Assembly (NCBI GenBank): GCA_013350335.1
Contig: CM023534.1
Location: 19,177,302 to 19,241,301, forward strand
From: Chimonanthus salicifolius
Lineage: Eukaryota > Streptophyta > Magnoliopsida > Laurales > Calycanthaceae
DNA length: 64,000 nucleotides
Reading direction: 5' to 3'
Shown here piece after piece: positions 1 through 10,793 of this stretch. Position 1 is the first letter of the stretch. Every line of letters begins with the position of its first letter. Both the position numbers and the translations under genes were made by a program. A model generated the notes under the pieces. It had not been told where the DNA came from. It ran no database searches and was given only the letters and a program-made list of their open reading frames with translations.

Positions 1-492
1 ACTCCCGGTAAAGCATTATCAATTTTCTCCATGAAAACTGAACCACTTTCACCAAACCATCGGTAAGACTTGATTCCATGTCTTGCCTTGAAACGATCTA
101 GCCAACCATTGGAGAAGTTAAATTCTGGATTAGTTTCACCATACATTTTCTGCAAAAACTCTTTTGCTTTGGTCTGGATCATTTCTTCAGTCATATTCAC
201 TCTCTTGATATTGAAGAAACCACTCATACAATGTTTTTTCTAACTCTGGGTATTTTGATGATTTGTGCCTCTTAACATTGTTATTTTTCATCTCATCTGA
301 CAAATATTCTGCTGACTTTTTAAGAGTGTTTGATATTGTTGATTGGGTGATAGACACATGAAACTTTTGTTGAACCTATTGTTGCAAATCTTTTTTACTA
401 GAAGAGGCATGTTCCTTTTTGTACTCACACAATGTTCTCCTCATCTCGTCTATCAATGTAGACTTTTTTACTCCTTTCAAATGAGATACCAT
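1..492 (-). pseudogene. CENP-B/pogo-like transposase, N-terminal part, decayed and cut by the window edge
   Basis: Read on the minus strand from an ATG at 492-490. The first part has a Psq-type helix-turn-helix region (STISNTLKKSAEYLS); further on comes a CENP-B-type DNA-binding region with the signature SNGWLDRFKARHGIK. This arrangement is known from pogo/Tc5-type transposases and their domesticated CENP-B relatives, where it binds terminal repeats. Two lesions are visible: an in-frame TAG after LQQ, at a place where a Trp codon would fit, and a one-base frameshift just before MTEEMIQTKAKEF. The catalytic DDE domain would lie to the left of the window, so nothing can be said about it. It could also be a decayed domesticated gene, but the open transposon-rich setting favours a dead element. 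Family assignment is fairly sure; inactivity of the visible part is sure. Confidence 0.72.
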
Positions 493-2302
493 GGAGGACA
501 AGATCTGGAATTGTAAAGATTTGGAGTCTAAGAGTCTAAAACTAATGACTATTTATAGAGTTTATCTTTTATGTACTTGAAACATCTTTATCTTCTACTT
601 GAAACTTCTTATTTTCTAAGACATTAAATTTTGACAACGCATCTCTTTTTTTTAGGAGTCTGTCTATCTTCTACAATTAATAACCATCTTTATCTTGATC
701 AAAATCCAATTTCAATTCTAGCTTCAATTTTATTTTATATCTCGCTTTGCCTTTTCTGGTTTTTCATGGAACTATGTTTTGTTGCTCGGATTAGATTTGT
801 CATCTAGAAATGTTTGATATTTGGAGTATCATTCGAGTGTAATCACTTGTTATCAAGGACCGTATTACCTTAGTTTGTTGTGGCGCCATCCCATTTAACA
901 TCATTGTTGATAGTTGGAGTAATTAATTCATTTTTTAATTTAAAAATTTTAAGTTAAGACTTTCAAACATTCAAATAATCCCGTCACATGAGATCCAAGT
1001 GGCCCCACATTGGGGTGCATGGGAGAATATATATCTTTCTTGAGAACAAAGAAAAAAGTTATCAAACTTTAAAGAGTTTAAAAAACATGTCCATAAATTA
1101 AAGATAATCTTTTACATTAGGGTTGAAACTTGGGTCGAGATTTAATTCGACTCACATGACCCAATCCGAGAAATCAATGGGTTTTTGTTATGTATCTGTA
1201 TATCTCAAGTCGAGTTGGGTTAGAAAAAAAAGCATGAAATTTGAGTTGAATCGGGTTGAGAAATTTAAAATCAATCCGATCCTGTCTGACTGCACTAAGT
1301 TTTAAAATAACACTTTGATTGAGTCGGATCAGAAATTCGAGTCAACTTAGATTGATTAAATCGGATCAGCAATTTGGATTGAGTTGAATCAGGTTCAATA
1401 AATTTTGACATGATTGAGTTGGATTCATAGAAATATGACGTGACCCCACCTGAGTTTCAGTACTATTTTAGATATTTAAAGATAGTTTATAATAAACAAG
1501 TAAAGAGGATACACGTATCTCAAATGATAAGTTAAGTATTCTAGAAGAACTAAATATCTTATTCATAAAAAAAAAAAATTATAATAAACCTCTTTTGCAA
1601 TACCCACGCGAGCCCCACTTGACATGCGCATGGAGTCTTGAAGGAAAACCAACCCGTGAGTGGGTAATCATTTGAAAAGAAAGTGTGAGAAAGGGACAGA
1701 GAGGCCCACCTCTATTGTTAGGTGGAGCTGGGAAAAATAAAAAAATTATTTTTCTCATACGACACAGCTTGACACAGACGCATACCAAAGTACACTATAT
1801 GGCATTGCTATTTGACAAAAATATCAAAGTATAAATAACATTAAAACTCCAACCAAACCAATGTAAATCAAATTAGGAATAGGTAGCTACAAATAAATAG
1901 TGTTGTCAAATGTTGTGACTTGACACAGCTCCAACCATTTGATTATTTATTTGATTGAAAATTCAAAATTGTACGGGGTGCAGGAGATTTGGTTGTGACG
2001 ACATTGAAGTAACACTAAATGATGAAAATACTAAGATAAGATCTCTTAGATTGGTTATTATTTCATAATTCTATTGTTCACTATAATATATAATAATGTT
2101 ATAAATCGATATTCTAATAAAATTATACACTTAGTTTTATGATTCCTTTAACATCCCTAATATCCCGGGCTCATAATATCATCTGTCAAGCATTGTTACT
2201 CATAGTCATCACAAGACAATCATTATTATAAGTTTTACTGTCTTTATTTAGAGCAGAATATCTGAGGTTGCAGTTGGAGGAAGGAAAATGAAGAGAAAAT
2301 AG
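493..2302. other. Gene-free AT-rich sequence
   Basis: No credible coding sequence on either strand. At about 1,120-1,440 there is a degenerate run of GAGTTG/GGTTGAG/CGGATC-like words typical of old decayed satellite-like DNA. The short open frames here have no recognisable domain. Confidence 0.6.
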
Positions 2303-2827
2303 GGCTGCATTTGGATAGGGTAATGGGAGTAATGCGTTTGGATGGGGTAACAGAGTTACTCCTATTACCCTTGTTTGGTAACGAGGGTTGAAGGTAAATT
2401 TTGAACGAGGTCACCCCCCATTACCCTTGTTTGGTAATGAAAAATTAAGAGTAAAAATTCAAAGTTTTACCTGTCTCCTCCCTTCTGAAAACCCTTTGGA
2501 ACATGGGGATTTTCAGCAAATCCTTATCCCTCTTTACCCTCTCTTTGCATCTAAAGAGCAAAAATATTTTAAAATATTTTTAATTGATGAATATTATTTA
2601 ATAATTATGTTTCATAATTTTTTATTTTATTTTTTATATTATATAGATTTAATAAAAATAATTAATTCTAATAAAATTCTTAATATGTTATGTTGTCCCT
2701 ACTTACAGTTACCAAAGAAGATTTTTTTCTCTCATGATAAGTTTTAACTTTACCTCTATAATTATCAAACAAAATAAGAGTAACTCTGAATAACCCTTTA
2801 AAATTTACCCTTCATCCAAACGCAACC
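2303..2827. mobile_element. MITE with GG(C/T)TGC(A/G)TTTGGAT termini
   Basis: The left end starts GGCTGCATTTGGATAGGGTAA and the right end, reversed, starts GGTTGCGTTTGGATGAAGGGTAA, so the 525-bp unit has imperfect terminal inverted repeats. A smaller relative with perfect termini sits in a SPIKE1 intron at 52,965-53,141. It has no coding capacity. A second terminus-like sequence at about 2,333 suggests an internal rearrangement or nested copy. No clean target-site duplication is seen here. Confidence 0.65.
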
Positions 2828-3480
2828 AAAGGGTCTCCTTTCTTCTCCCTTGATTGGCAATTGCTTGTGAGAAAGAAAAGTGGAGGTCCATTTTCCTTCT
2901 TTCCTCTCTTTACCTCCATTTTGGTTTTCCTTTAAGAAAGGGGAATTCATATTTCCCTCACCTTTAATTCCTTTCATTAATTCAAGATTTCAAGTCATAC
3001 CTGATTTTGAGTTTTTAACACTGAATTAATAATAGAAAGTATTTTGATCTACTTATATATAAAGCTCTATACATTTAAAAAAATTAATATTTTTGTATAA
3101 AAATGAAAAATATAAAATAACTCTTTAAATTTGAAATTTTGTGATTTTTTATTTAATACTCTAATTCATATAAAAAGGCTTGAAATTTGATAAAAATTTG
3201 AATTTTCTTTCCATTAATGGACTCAAATGTTTTGTTTTATTTAACAATAAGGAAAAATGTCTAACAAATATTGTGTTTATCTATTGATTATATTGAATAA
3301 ATGTTAGAAACAATAGCTAAATGAAACTTTTCACAATTTTTCTTTTATAAGATATACAAATACAATGTTCCTAAGTTTGAACCTCATCATACCTGCAATC
3401 CCATCCACTTAACAAAAATCAGAAACATAGATTTATGTCTAATCAAATAGCAAGTTCATAACAACACACAAGATAATGAC
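2828..3480. other. Gene-free AT-rich sequence
   Basis: Long A/T runs and no open frame worth calling. I see no repeat structure here. Confidence 0.6.
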
Positions 3481-3784
3481 TTGGACTGCAAGGATAGTCA
3501 ACTTCTATGGTTGCCCTTGGAGTCCTTCCGACTCCACCTCGGCGATGATTCCTGAAATTTGTAAATGTGAGCATAAATATGGCCAGTGAGGAGTATCAAA
3601 ACATTCTACACACATCTCATATTTACAATCACAGAGCCATCTAATATGCCATGCACAATCTCTTGTATGATATACACATGCATCACTTCCCACACTAGGA
3701 CTGGGTCTCCACTCGGCTACATCATAGCCTCATCACCCCATCACACTCTAAGCATCACTTAACTCCAGGCCTACAAATTAACTC

Positions 3785-3990
3785 GACTAACGATGTGCGT
3801 CTGATACGACTTACTTTGCGTGTCTGACACGACTTACTATTCATGGCTAGTATAACTTACTATGCATACTCAATCTCATGTCTGAAATAATACAAATCGA
3901 CGTGTCATACTCGGCGTGTTCGAGATGACCTACTATGTGTGTCAGGCACAACTTACTCTGCGTACCCGATACAACTTACTATGCGCATCC
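3785..3990. repeat. Degenerate 23-bp tandem repeat
   Basis: The word (G/A)ACTTACTAT recurs at about 3,808, 3,831, 3,853, 3,926, 3,949 and 3,973, giving a period of about 23 bp with a diverged middle. The best unit resembles TGCGTGTCTGACACGACTTA plus CTA. It is in the position where the larger LTRs of this window also carry short repeats. Confidence 0.7.
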
Positions 3991-4256
3991 CTGCTACTAT
4001 GGCCTATACAACCCTATACTTCACATTCACAGTCATATTATCACATATCACGCTAATTCACATTCACAAACAGATTATCACACAATATGCCTTATTCAAC
4101 ACATCTCATGTGAATCACATCAAATTGAGAGGTGGTCTAAGCCCTCATCTTCGGTTCATTTAAATTCAGCTCTTCTTTCTCTCATAATGGTTTATTCCTT
4201 ACAAATTTCATAAATTTTGCAAGCTATGCATTAGAAGTAACATTTAAACAATACAT

Positions 4257-4712
4257 TAAGTACTTAAACACTACATAAACCTTTCCCAAACAAATTAAAC
4301 TCATTTGAATCAACTTCATCCATGAATTTCATTTCCAAAAAAATACATAAAAAATTGGGAAAAATAATTTTAAAAAATGTAATCCACAAAATCAAACCTC
4401 CATTAGCCTTATAATTGAATGATTAAATGAAAACAACATTTTATTTTCAAAAAAACCCAAATTTCTCACTTACATTAGACCAAAAATTCAGATTTAAATT
4501 AAAAAAAAAAATTACAAACGCATGAGATCTAAAATTCAAATAATAAATTAAGTTCTAAAACACTACGTAAACCTTTCCCAAACAAATTAAACTCAATTTG
4601 ATCAACTTCATCCACAATTTTCATTTCTCACAAAAAATTGCATGAAAATTCAAGAAAATAATTCTCAAAAATGTAATCCATAAAATCGAACCTCCATTAA
4701 CCTTATAAATTC
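4257..4712. repeat. Direct duplication, offset about 292 bp
   Basis: The segment starting ACACTACATAAACCTTTCCC (4,268) recurs as ACACTACGTAAACCTTTCCC (4,560). Both continue into CAAACAAATTAAACTC, a TCAACTTCATCCA word and AATGTAATCCA(C/T)AAAATC. The copies are about 160 bp each and moderately diverged. Confidence 0.75.
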
Positions 4713-5060
4713 CAGAAAAAATTATAACTAGTGGACGATCAAACAAAGAAGTCAAACTTAGATGGTGTGGATCGTCGAAAATGGGCCAAAATTGCATCAT
4801 TTGAAGGTTCAAATGAAGAAAATAGACTTCGAGAATGAGAGAGAGGTAGGGTCCGGCTGCTGTGTGAAATGGAAGAAGGAGAAGAGAGGAAAACTTAGGT
4901 CCCAAAACGTTTAAAACACTATCCTCTACGGACACCATCTCGGGCGCAAAGGACCACGACGCCTCACCCCAACGGTGTCTGTTGCACCGTCACGTGTGCG
5001 TGGCTCAGTGCCACACAACATTGCGCTGGCCTGTAGGCTGATACGGTGCAGCCGATATTG

Positions 5061-5544
5061 GAAGTATGGGGCAAATTTTTTACATGAGGCTTAAATGAAA
5101 AAATATTTGTTGAGAATTAATTTGTTTGAAAAATAATTTCTCTTTGTATGAACTGAAGGGATAAGTTGTTAGAGATCGTTGATTTCCATCCTATCTTTAA
5201 AAAAATCATTGAAAATTCAAAATTTCACTTCAATCTTCTCGATGTTAGAGCCACCCAATATGAAAATATTGTATCTTTGGTATGTGGTGATATATCATTG
5301 ACCATTTAGAATGAATTTCTAATCCATTTCAGAAATTTACATATAAACTTTTTAATTTTAAATTAAAAATATAATCAAGTGAAATGGCCTGCAATAAAAA
5401 AAAATTCCAACTCTCACTCCTCTTCAATAACGAATAAGAAAATGTGAGTAAAATGACAGGTTTACAAAGAGAAGAAATCTTCTTTACCGTTGTCCGCTGA
5501 AAAATGGCTACAGCCCATGCGATGGAAGACAAGAAAATATTCAC
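5061..5544. other. Gene-free sequence
   Basis: AT-rich, with no recognisable gene or repeat. The minus-strand open frame at 5,329-5,544 has no identifiable domain. Confidence 0.55.
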
Positions 5545-5702
5545 ATGGATGCAGTTAGCTGATTATCTTTCATCTCAGAAATTAGGAGGTTACAAGTTTG
5601 AATCCTCATGACTTAATCTTTGTGTGACTTAGGGATAGATATTCATCTACGAAGGTTTTACACTGGGTATCATGCAGTTTTTTACACGTAATTTCAAAAA
5701 AG
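5545..5702 (+). mobile_element. tRNA-derived SINE, family B, copy 1
   Basis: It shares its body with the copy at 6,378-6,541. It has a B-box-like AAGTTTGAATCCTC (GGTTCGANTCC consensus) preceded by an A-box-like GCAGTTAGCTGATTATC, then a shared 3' body (GACTTAGGGATAGATATTCA...GTTTTACACTGGGTAT) and a short A-rich end. The element depends on LINE proteins for movement and has no coding role. Confidence 0.6.
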
Positions 5703-6377
5703 ACAAGAATATATGCTTTTTCCATGAGAAATAAGACCTTTTTAATTAAATTTCTACATTTTTAAAAAATAAAAACCGACTCATTTTATATGTCAATTCG
5801 ATTTTCATCTTGAAACCTCCTTTCCACTAAAATTGACTAAATGAGATCGTATTTCGTAATAAATCATCTCTCTTTTCTTTCCGAAATGATCTTATATTTG
5901 TAGTGTAAATCTTCAAATGATATGAGATGGTGTCACTGAGACCTGTAGAATTCATCTTTTAAAAATCTAAGCTATTAAATAATTTCTAAATGCCGGTATA
6001 TGTGTGTCTGTGTGTGTGATATTTTAGATTTTGTAAAATCATTGAACCTTGGATTTATGAAATAAAAATATTTAATTAGAAAATCTATAAAGTTTATCTC
6101 ACTCTCATAATAGTGAGACAAATAATTTCACAAAATTTAAAAAACTATATATATATATATATATATATTCAAATTTAGAAATTAATGAATAATATATAAT
6201 TTTAAAAGACAAACTTTATATATCCTTTGAAATTATATTTATTATTAAAATTACAGCATAAAATATTAAAGTAGGATCAAATGATCTGTAGGTGACTACT
6301 CTGCTTCTGTGTCTATGGTAAGTTGCAACTTAATTGAAAGATTAAAAAATTAATAGTAAAAACTAGAAATTAAAAAT
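5703..6377. other. Gene-free AT-rich sequence with microsatellites
   Basis: Contains a (GT)n-like run near 6,000-6,018 and a (TA)n run at 6,146-6,168. No gene is visible. Confidence 0.6.
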
Positions 6378-6541
6378 CCACACGGTGTAGTTCATCTGGT
6401 GACATCCCGCTTTAAGAAGTCGGAGATTGTAGGTTCGAGTCTTTATGGCCTAACTTTGGTGTGTTCTAAGGATAGTGGGTTCACCCGTAGAGATTTTATG
6501 CTGGACATTTCACGGTTTTCTACACAAAAATTCAAATAAAA
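6378..6541 (+). mobile_element. tRNA-derived SINE, family B, copy 2
   Basis: The tRNA-like head is clearer than in copy 1: A box TAGTTCATCTGG and B box GGTTCGAGTCT at about 6,432, spaced as in a tRNA gene. The tail GTTTTCTACACAAAAATTCAAA matches copy 1. It is not a tRNA gene, because the acceptor and anticodon stems do not form and the sequence runs on into the SINE body. Confidence 0.68.
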
Positions 6542-7248
6542 AGTAATTTAAATGTTTGGCCTCCTCGCTGAAGAATATAATTATATTTAATCATATACAA
6601 TGCAGACTTTGACCTTGGCTTCATTGGTCATTAGCTCCTTGCCTGAATCATCTCTGCTCGCTTGACTTGGCACATGACCCTCTAAGATTCTCTCTAATTA
6701 TGAACTCCATCATTAGGCTGACACCATGATTAATCCAATGCTCAATTAGTGACTTAAATAATAAAACAGTATGCCCCAGTCACGGGACCAAACAAGGTAT
6801 GTGTTATTATTGCTAATAGTGATTTGAGCTTTTGCTACATTTATTGGTCTTTACATCTGTAATTACTAATTATAAAAGTATAAAATTGAGTCACACTTTG
6901 AATTCCTGTTAAATGAATGGATTTGAATATATATACCGACACGTCGAACTAGGCTTGGAGTTAAATTCTTAAACATGCTTGCTTTTACAAGAAACCCGTT
7001 AGAGTTGTTGGCTCATTTAGCTATATATAAACTTACTTTATTTTATAATTAATTAGGAAAATAACCACTGAAATTGAAAGTAGACATGATGAAAAATAAG
7101 TGAATCGGATTTTAGTTTAAAAATCAATTTCCATTTGCTCTTATTAGTTAAAGTCATTAGGCATCGTTAAAAACCATCAAGACGAGGGTGTCTTGTATTT
7201 TTAACATTAAGATCAAGTAGTCAAAAAAATTGTTTTGACCTCAATTTT
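6542..7248. other. Gene-free AT-rich sequence
   Basis: No coding or repeat structure recognised. Confidence 0.55.
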
Positions 7249-7620
7249 ATATATTTTCAAACGGATAGACTCAAGTTTTAACCTTTCAAAACCTGAAGAG
7301 CCTCAGACAGGTTTGGCGAACTTTATATTTTTTTCTTCCAAACGACAGACTGAAGCTTTAACCTTTTAAAACCTGCAGAACCTCAGACAAGTTGGACGAA
7401 CTTTATGTTCTTTTTTCCAAATGACAAACTTAAGCTTTAACATTTCAAAACCCGAAGAACTCTGGGCAGGTTAGGCGAACTTTATATTTTTTTTCCAAAT
7501 AAGAGACTGAAGTTTTAATCTTTCAAAAACCGAAGAACTTCGGACGGGTTTGACGAACTTTATAATTTTTTTTTTCAAACAACAGGCTCAAGCATTAACC
7601 TTACAACGCCCAAATACCCA
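7249..7620. repeat. Minisatellite, about 80-bp unit, 4-5 copies
   Basis: Units start near 7,254, 7,334, 7,416, 7,492 and 7,573. Each reads roughly TTCCAAACGACAGACT, then (C/T)TTTAACCTTTCAAAACC, then GAAGAACCTC(A/G)GACAGG, then TTTGGCGAACTTTATA and a T run. Copies differ at many positions, so the array is old. Confidence 0.85.
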
Positions 7621-8491
7621 ACCTGAACATCCCTACTTCAAAATGAGAAGCAATAAGTGATAGAGTTTTAAATAATGCACAAATAGAGAGTCTAGTCTTG
7701 AGGAGGGGTTGCATTTTTTGGTTGAAATATCTGGCATTTCAATTTATTCCAAGCCAAATATTTTTATTTTTTTTAAAAATGGAAAACTAACGTTTCAAAT
7801 TTTGATATTTTTACGTGTGTATTTATAAAATTGGATATTTACTTTTTTCCATATTGACAAAGTAGTCAATGTGCAACCTTAATCAAAGTGCAAAAGTGGT
7901 CCTCGAGTTTAAAGCGCAAAGCATATATTAAATGCAAGCTTCATTTTGATATAATATGATTTAACAGAGACGAGTTGAAATATCCATGTTAAAAAAAAAA
8001 AAAGTTGAGAGAAGATAAAAGGAATTTATAATAATGGTTGAATAATATATATCTTATTTAATAAATGACCAATGACATATATTGGGTCGATCCACTCAAT
8101 TAAGTAGATTAATCGAAGTAAAGTGAACCTATTAAACCCATATGAGTGAAATTGGGATAACTCTTATGTTACTAATATTGGTGAGCTAGACATATTTAAG
8201 GCTTGTCAAGTAGGCTACGGGTTAGGTCATTTATTTATGAGATTGTAGAGATAGGTCTAATAATTAAGATGTGCTTCTAATGCAATTTTAAATGTTATTT
8301 AAGTATTTATGATAGGCTTAGGTCTAGCTTTGAACTTTCATTCATTTTTACTCGTTACCTATATTTATTTACTTAATTTTATATATAGCTTCCATATAAT
8401 TATACAACTCTTTGGTGTATAAACGATGCTTTGTGTTGCTAAATTTGCATTAAATGTGAAGCACGTTTAAACACTATATAAAAAAACAATT
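7621..8491. other. Gene-free AT-rich sequence
   Basis: No gene or element recognised. Confidence 0.55.
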
Positions 8492-8612
8492 TGCTAAGTA
8501 TTATTTTTTAAGATGAAGATGTTCGGGTCTCTTAGAGCATCTAACTAATCCTTAGAGTATGTGTAAATCTCCCTATCCACACACACTGAGTAACACTATG
8601 GGGAGTAGCCAT
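8492..8612 (-). mobile_element. tRNA-derived SINE, family A, 3' half
   Basis: On the minus strand it reads GGCTACTCCCCATAGTGTTA, then TTTACACATACTCTAAGGATTAGTTAGATGCTCTAAGAG-like sequence and an A-rich end. This matches the 3' half of the SINE in SPIKE1 intron 12 (58,683-59,386) and of the full copy at 27,337-27,520. The tRNA-like head is missing; the TRIM at 8,613 abuts it. Confidence 0.7.
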
Positions 8613-8994
8613 TTCATCATGGAAACGGCCGTCTGGCCAGGCCAGGGTCTCACAACCCAACCCCCTAGAGTGCAGAACCGTCCCCGGCTCGACCCAATGA
8701 ATCCAGTGGAAGGCAGTAGGCCCACACAGTCCGAGTGCTGAACTCGGCTCTGATACCAATTGTAACGACCCGACCCAAAAAACAGGGCTTAAGACTTGAC
8801 TCAGTGAGAAATTGGCTCACCAGAGATAGGCCCAAAACGCGTCACACTTAAGTGGAGGGGTGATACCACTTATAAACCCCATGCGAAAGTCCCTCACTTC
8901 CAATGTGGGATCTTTTTTTCCCCACTCCCACTTTGCATTTCACTTGGATCAGTCATGATGGACTCGGCCATCTGGGCCGGGTTAGGGTCTCACA
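8613..8994 (-). mobile_element. TRIM retrotransposon, minus orientation, one LTR truncated
   Basis: The 5' LTR is 8,761-8,994, 234 bp; on the plus strand it runs TGTAACGACCC to GGTCTCACA, so it has TG/CA ends. The internal domain is only 106 bp (8,655-8,760). The complement of the initiator-Met tRNA primer-binding site, GCTCTGATACCA, is at 8,747-8,758, two bases from the LTR. The other LTR survives only as its last 40 bp or so (8,613-8,654). A TATA-like TTTATAAG lies in the LTR on the minus strand. There is no coding capacity, as expected of TRIMs, which borrow proteins from other elements. Confidence 0.78.
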
Positions 8995-9882
8995 GGTCAC
9001 ATTGGTGGGGGCCTTTTCTTATAGCCAGGGTCGGCCCTGTATCTATGTTATTTTATCATGACAACCACGCATGATTATTGTATGATAGGCATTCGTGCAT
9101 GAACATCCAAAGGTGGGTGGGTGATGGAGATATGATTGTGGTCCATGTGACGCCGAGTTGGTGGTCGGATTGGGGCCTTTGTTTTGCCAACTTGCAGTTG
9201 ATGACCGGTTTAATGCTGATATGGCCAAGTAAGAGCAACCGGTATGGTGGCCATATGGCCACCATGTTTTGACGGTATAGGGCTAGTTATAAGTGGGGCC
9301 CACATGATTTTTTGTTAAATGGCTGGCTACAGATAACACATGTGTAGCCAGCCATTTATTTCTCTCTCCTACTTTTCTTTCTCTCTCCTTTTATATACAA
9401 GTTATATAGTTTTTGATTTTTTTGATTTTCTCTTTTTATTTATTTATTTGATTATTTTGGATTTTTTGTTTTGTTTTTGGGTATAATTTGTATATTAGGA
9501 CAAATAATTACTTTTTTCTTTACTTTATTATTTTATTTTTTATACAAAAAATAAAAAAATAACTCTTTACCTTTTGATTTTTTTTTCCTTTACATTTGTA
9601 AACAAAATATATGAGAAACAAAAAATTAAAATTATTCTGTACAAAAAATTAAAATTATAGCTATTGAGAAACAAAAATATTAAAAATAATATTTTATTCA
9701 TCGCAAACAATATGAAAAATTACATTTCTAAAAATATTCTCTTTAAACTTCTTCATTACCAAATTTAATCCACAAATATTTCATGAGATCTCTCCTGAGA
9801 TCCAGATTGTTATCTGCATTGCGAATGCAATCATAAATAAATTAACTCAAGGTGGCGATCATATGTAATGTATTTTTATTTA

Positions 9883-10734
9883 TGTTGGGGATGTGGCTTA
9901 AATTCATAGTCAGGAACACTAACTGATTTCAGTTTGGAAACATGAAGCAAAATAGCAATTGTTATCTATATGGGATTCGATAGAAGAATTAGAAGAATTA
10001 TAAATTCTTCAATGGGTTTCTTATTTGTGCTCAGTCGAATGGAATTCACGGCAGTTACCATGTGTGTTTTTTGGAAAGTTGCTAAACCCAATATTGGGCA
10101 GCAACTATAAAGAGGCACTCTGCATCGAAGGAAGTATTGCATTAAGAGAGCAATAGGAGGCTGCTGGGCTTTCCTACGACATCATCTCAATACACAGAGG
10201 TGGAACAGAGGGAGGAAACCCATAGCAGGTTGCCAGCAATTAGGTTGCTGTCAAAAGATCAAGAAGGCGTGTGGGACAACTGCAGATCTGCAAGAAAGGC
10301 TTACAGATCAGCATCACTGCAGAAGGTGCAGCAACGTGTATTGAGGGACTGCTCTTTAGAGGTTACAGCATACAGCAACAAGGGCTGGTTTGGGGCTGAA
10401 CTAGAGAGCAGTCAGAGAAGTGTCCACGTGTTCAGATCTGCTATAAAGGGGCATACAGGTGTGTATGTGAAAGAGGGCTGACAGAGAACTTAACAGCGAA
10501 GAAGGAGATTGATCGAGATCCAGACTATGTTTGGGTTTTTGGTATACATTCTAAGGAATTTATATTGTACTCTCTTCTTTCTTCTTTCTTCTTTCTCTGA
10601 ATAATAAAATAATTACACGCTCCGTGGACGTAGGCTAGGTGGGCCGAACCACGTAAATCTTTGGTGTTGTTTGTGCTTGTGATTTTATTCCGATATTTTG
10701 GTGTGTTTATTATTTCCGCTAATAAACGCTAACA
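9883..10734 (+). repeat. 5' LTR of the young copia
   Basis: Begins TGTTGGGGATG and ends CGCTAACA. It contains a TCTTTCTTCTTTCTTC tract and AATAATAAAATAA near the presumed polyadenylation region. The 93-codon open frame inside (10,200-10,481) also occurs in the other LTR and is not a gene. Confidence 0.92.
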
Positions 10735-10736
10735 AG

Positions 10737-10748
10737 TGGTATCAGAGC
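10737..10748 (+). other. Primer-binding site, initiator-Met tRNA type
   Basis: TGGTATCAGAGC starts two bases after the LTR end, the usual site for priming minus-strand DNA in copia elements. Confidence 0.9.
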
Positions 10749-10793
10749 TTTGGTTGGAGACCAGGGAATTGTTGGAGATTGGAATACAACACA

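Larger units (their letters stand above)
3481..5060 (-). repeat. Degraded LTR-like block, probably Ty3/gypsy, minus orientation
   Basis: The order of sequence types resembles the large LTRs at 29,274-32,620 and 36,256-39,424: a segment like GTGAGCATAAATATGGCCAGTGAGG, then short tandem repeats, then a CATG/CATA-rich stretch, then a GC-richer end. No TG/CA borders or target duplication could be fixed, so the limits are approximate. The reading as an LTR is by analogy only. Confidence 0.35.

Noticed and set aside
6378..6470. Possible tRNA gene with A and B boxes
   Set aside because: No acceptor stem or anticodon arm forms, and the sequence continues into a SINE body shared with 5,545-5,702.
8995..9272. 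Overlapping short open frames on both strands at 9,043-9,272
   Set aside because: They straddle the host LTR-like sequence and the Harbinger border and have no domain.
10200..10481. 93-codon open frame, identical in both LTRs of the young copia (also 12,825-13,106)
   Set aside because: It lies wholly inside the LTR, has no domain and is duplicated only because the LTR is.
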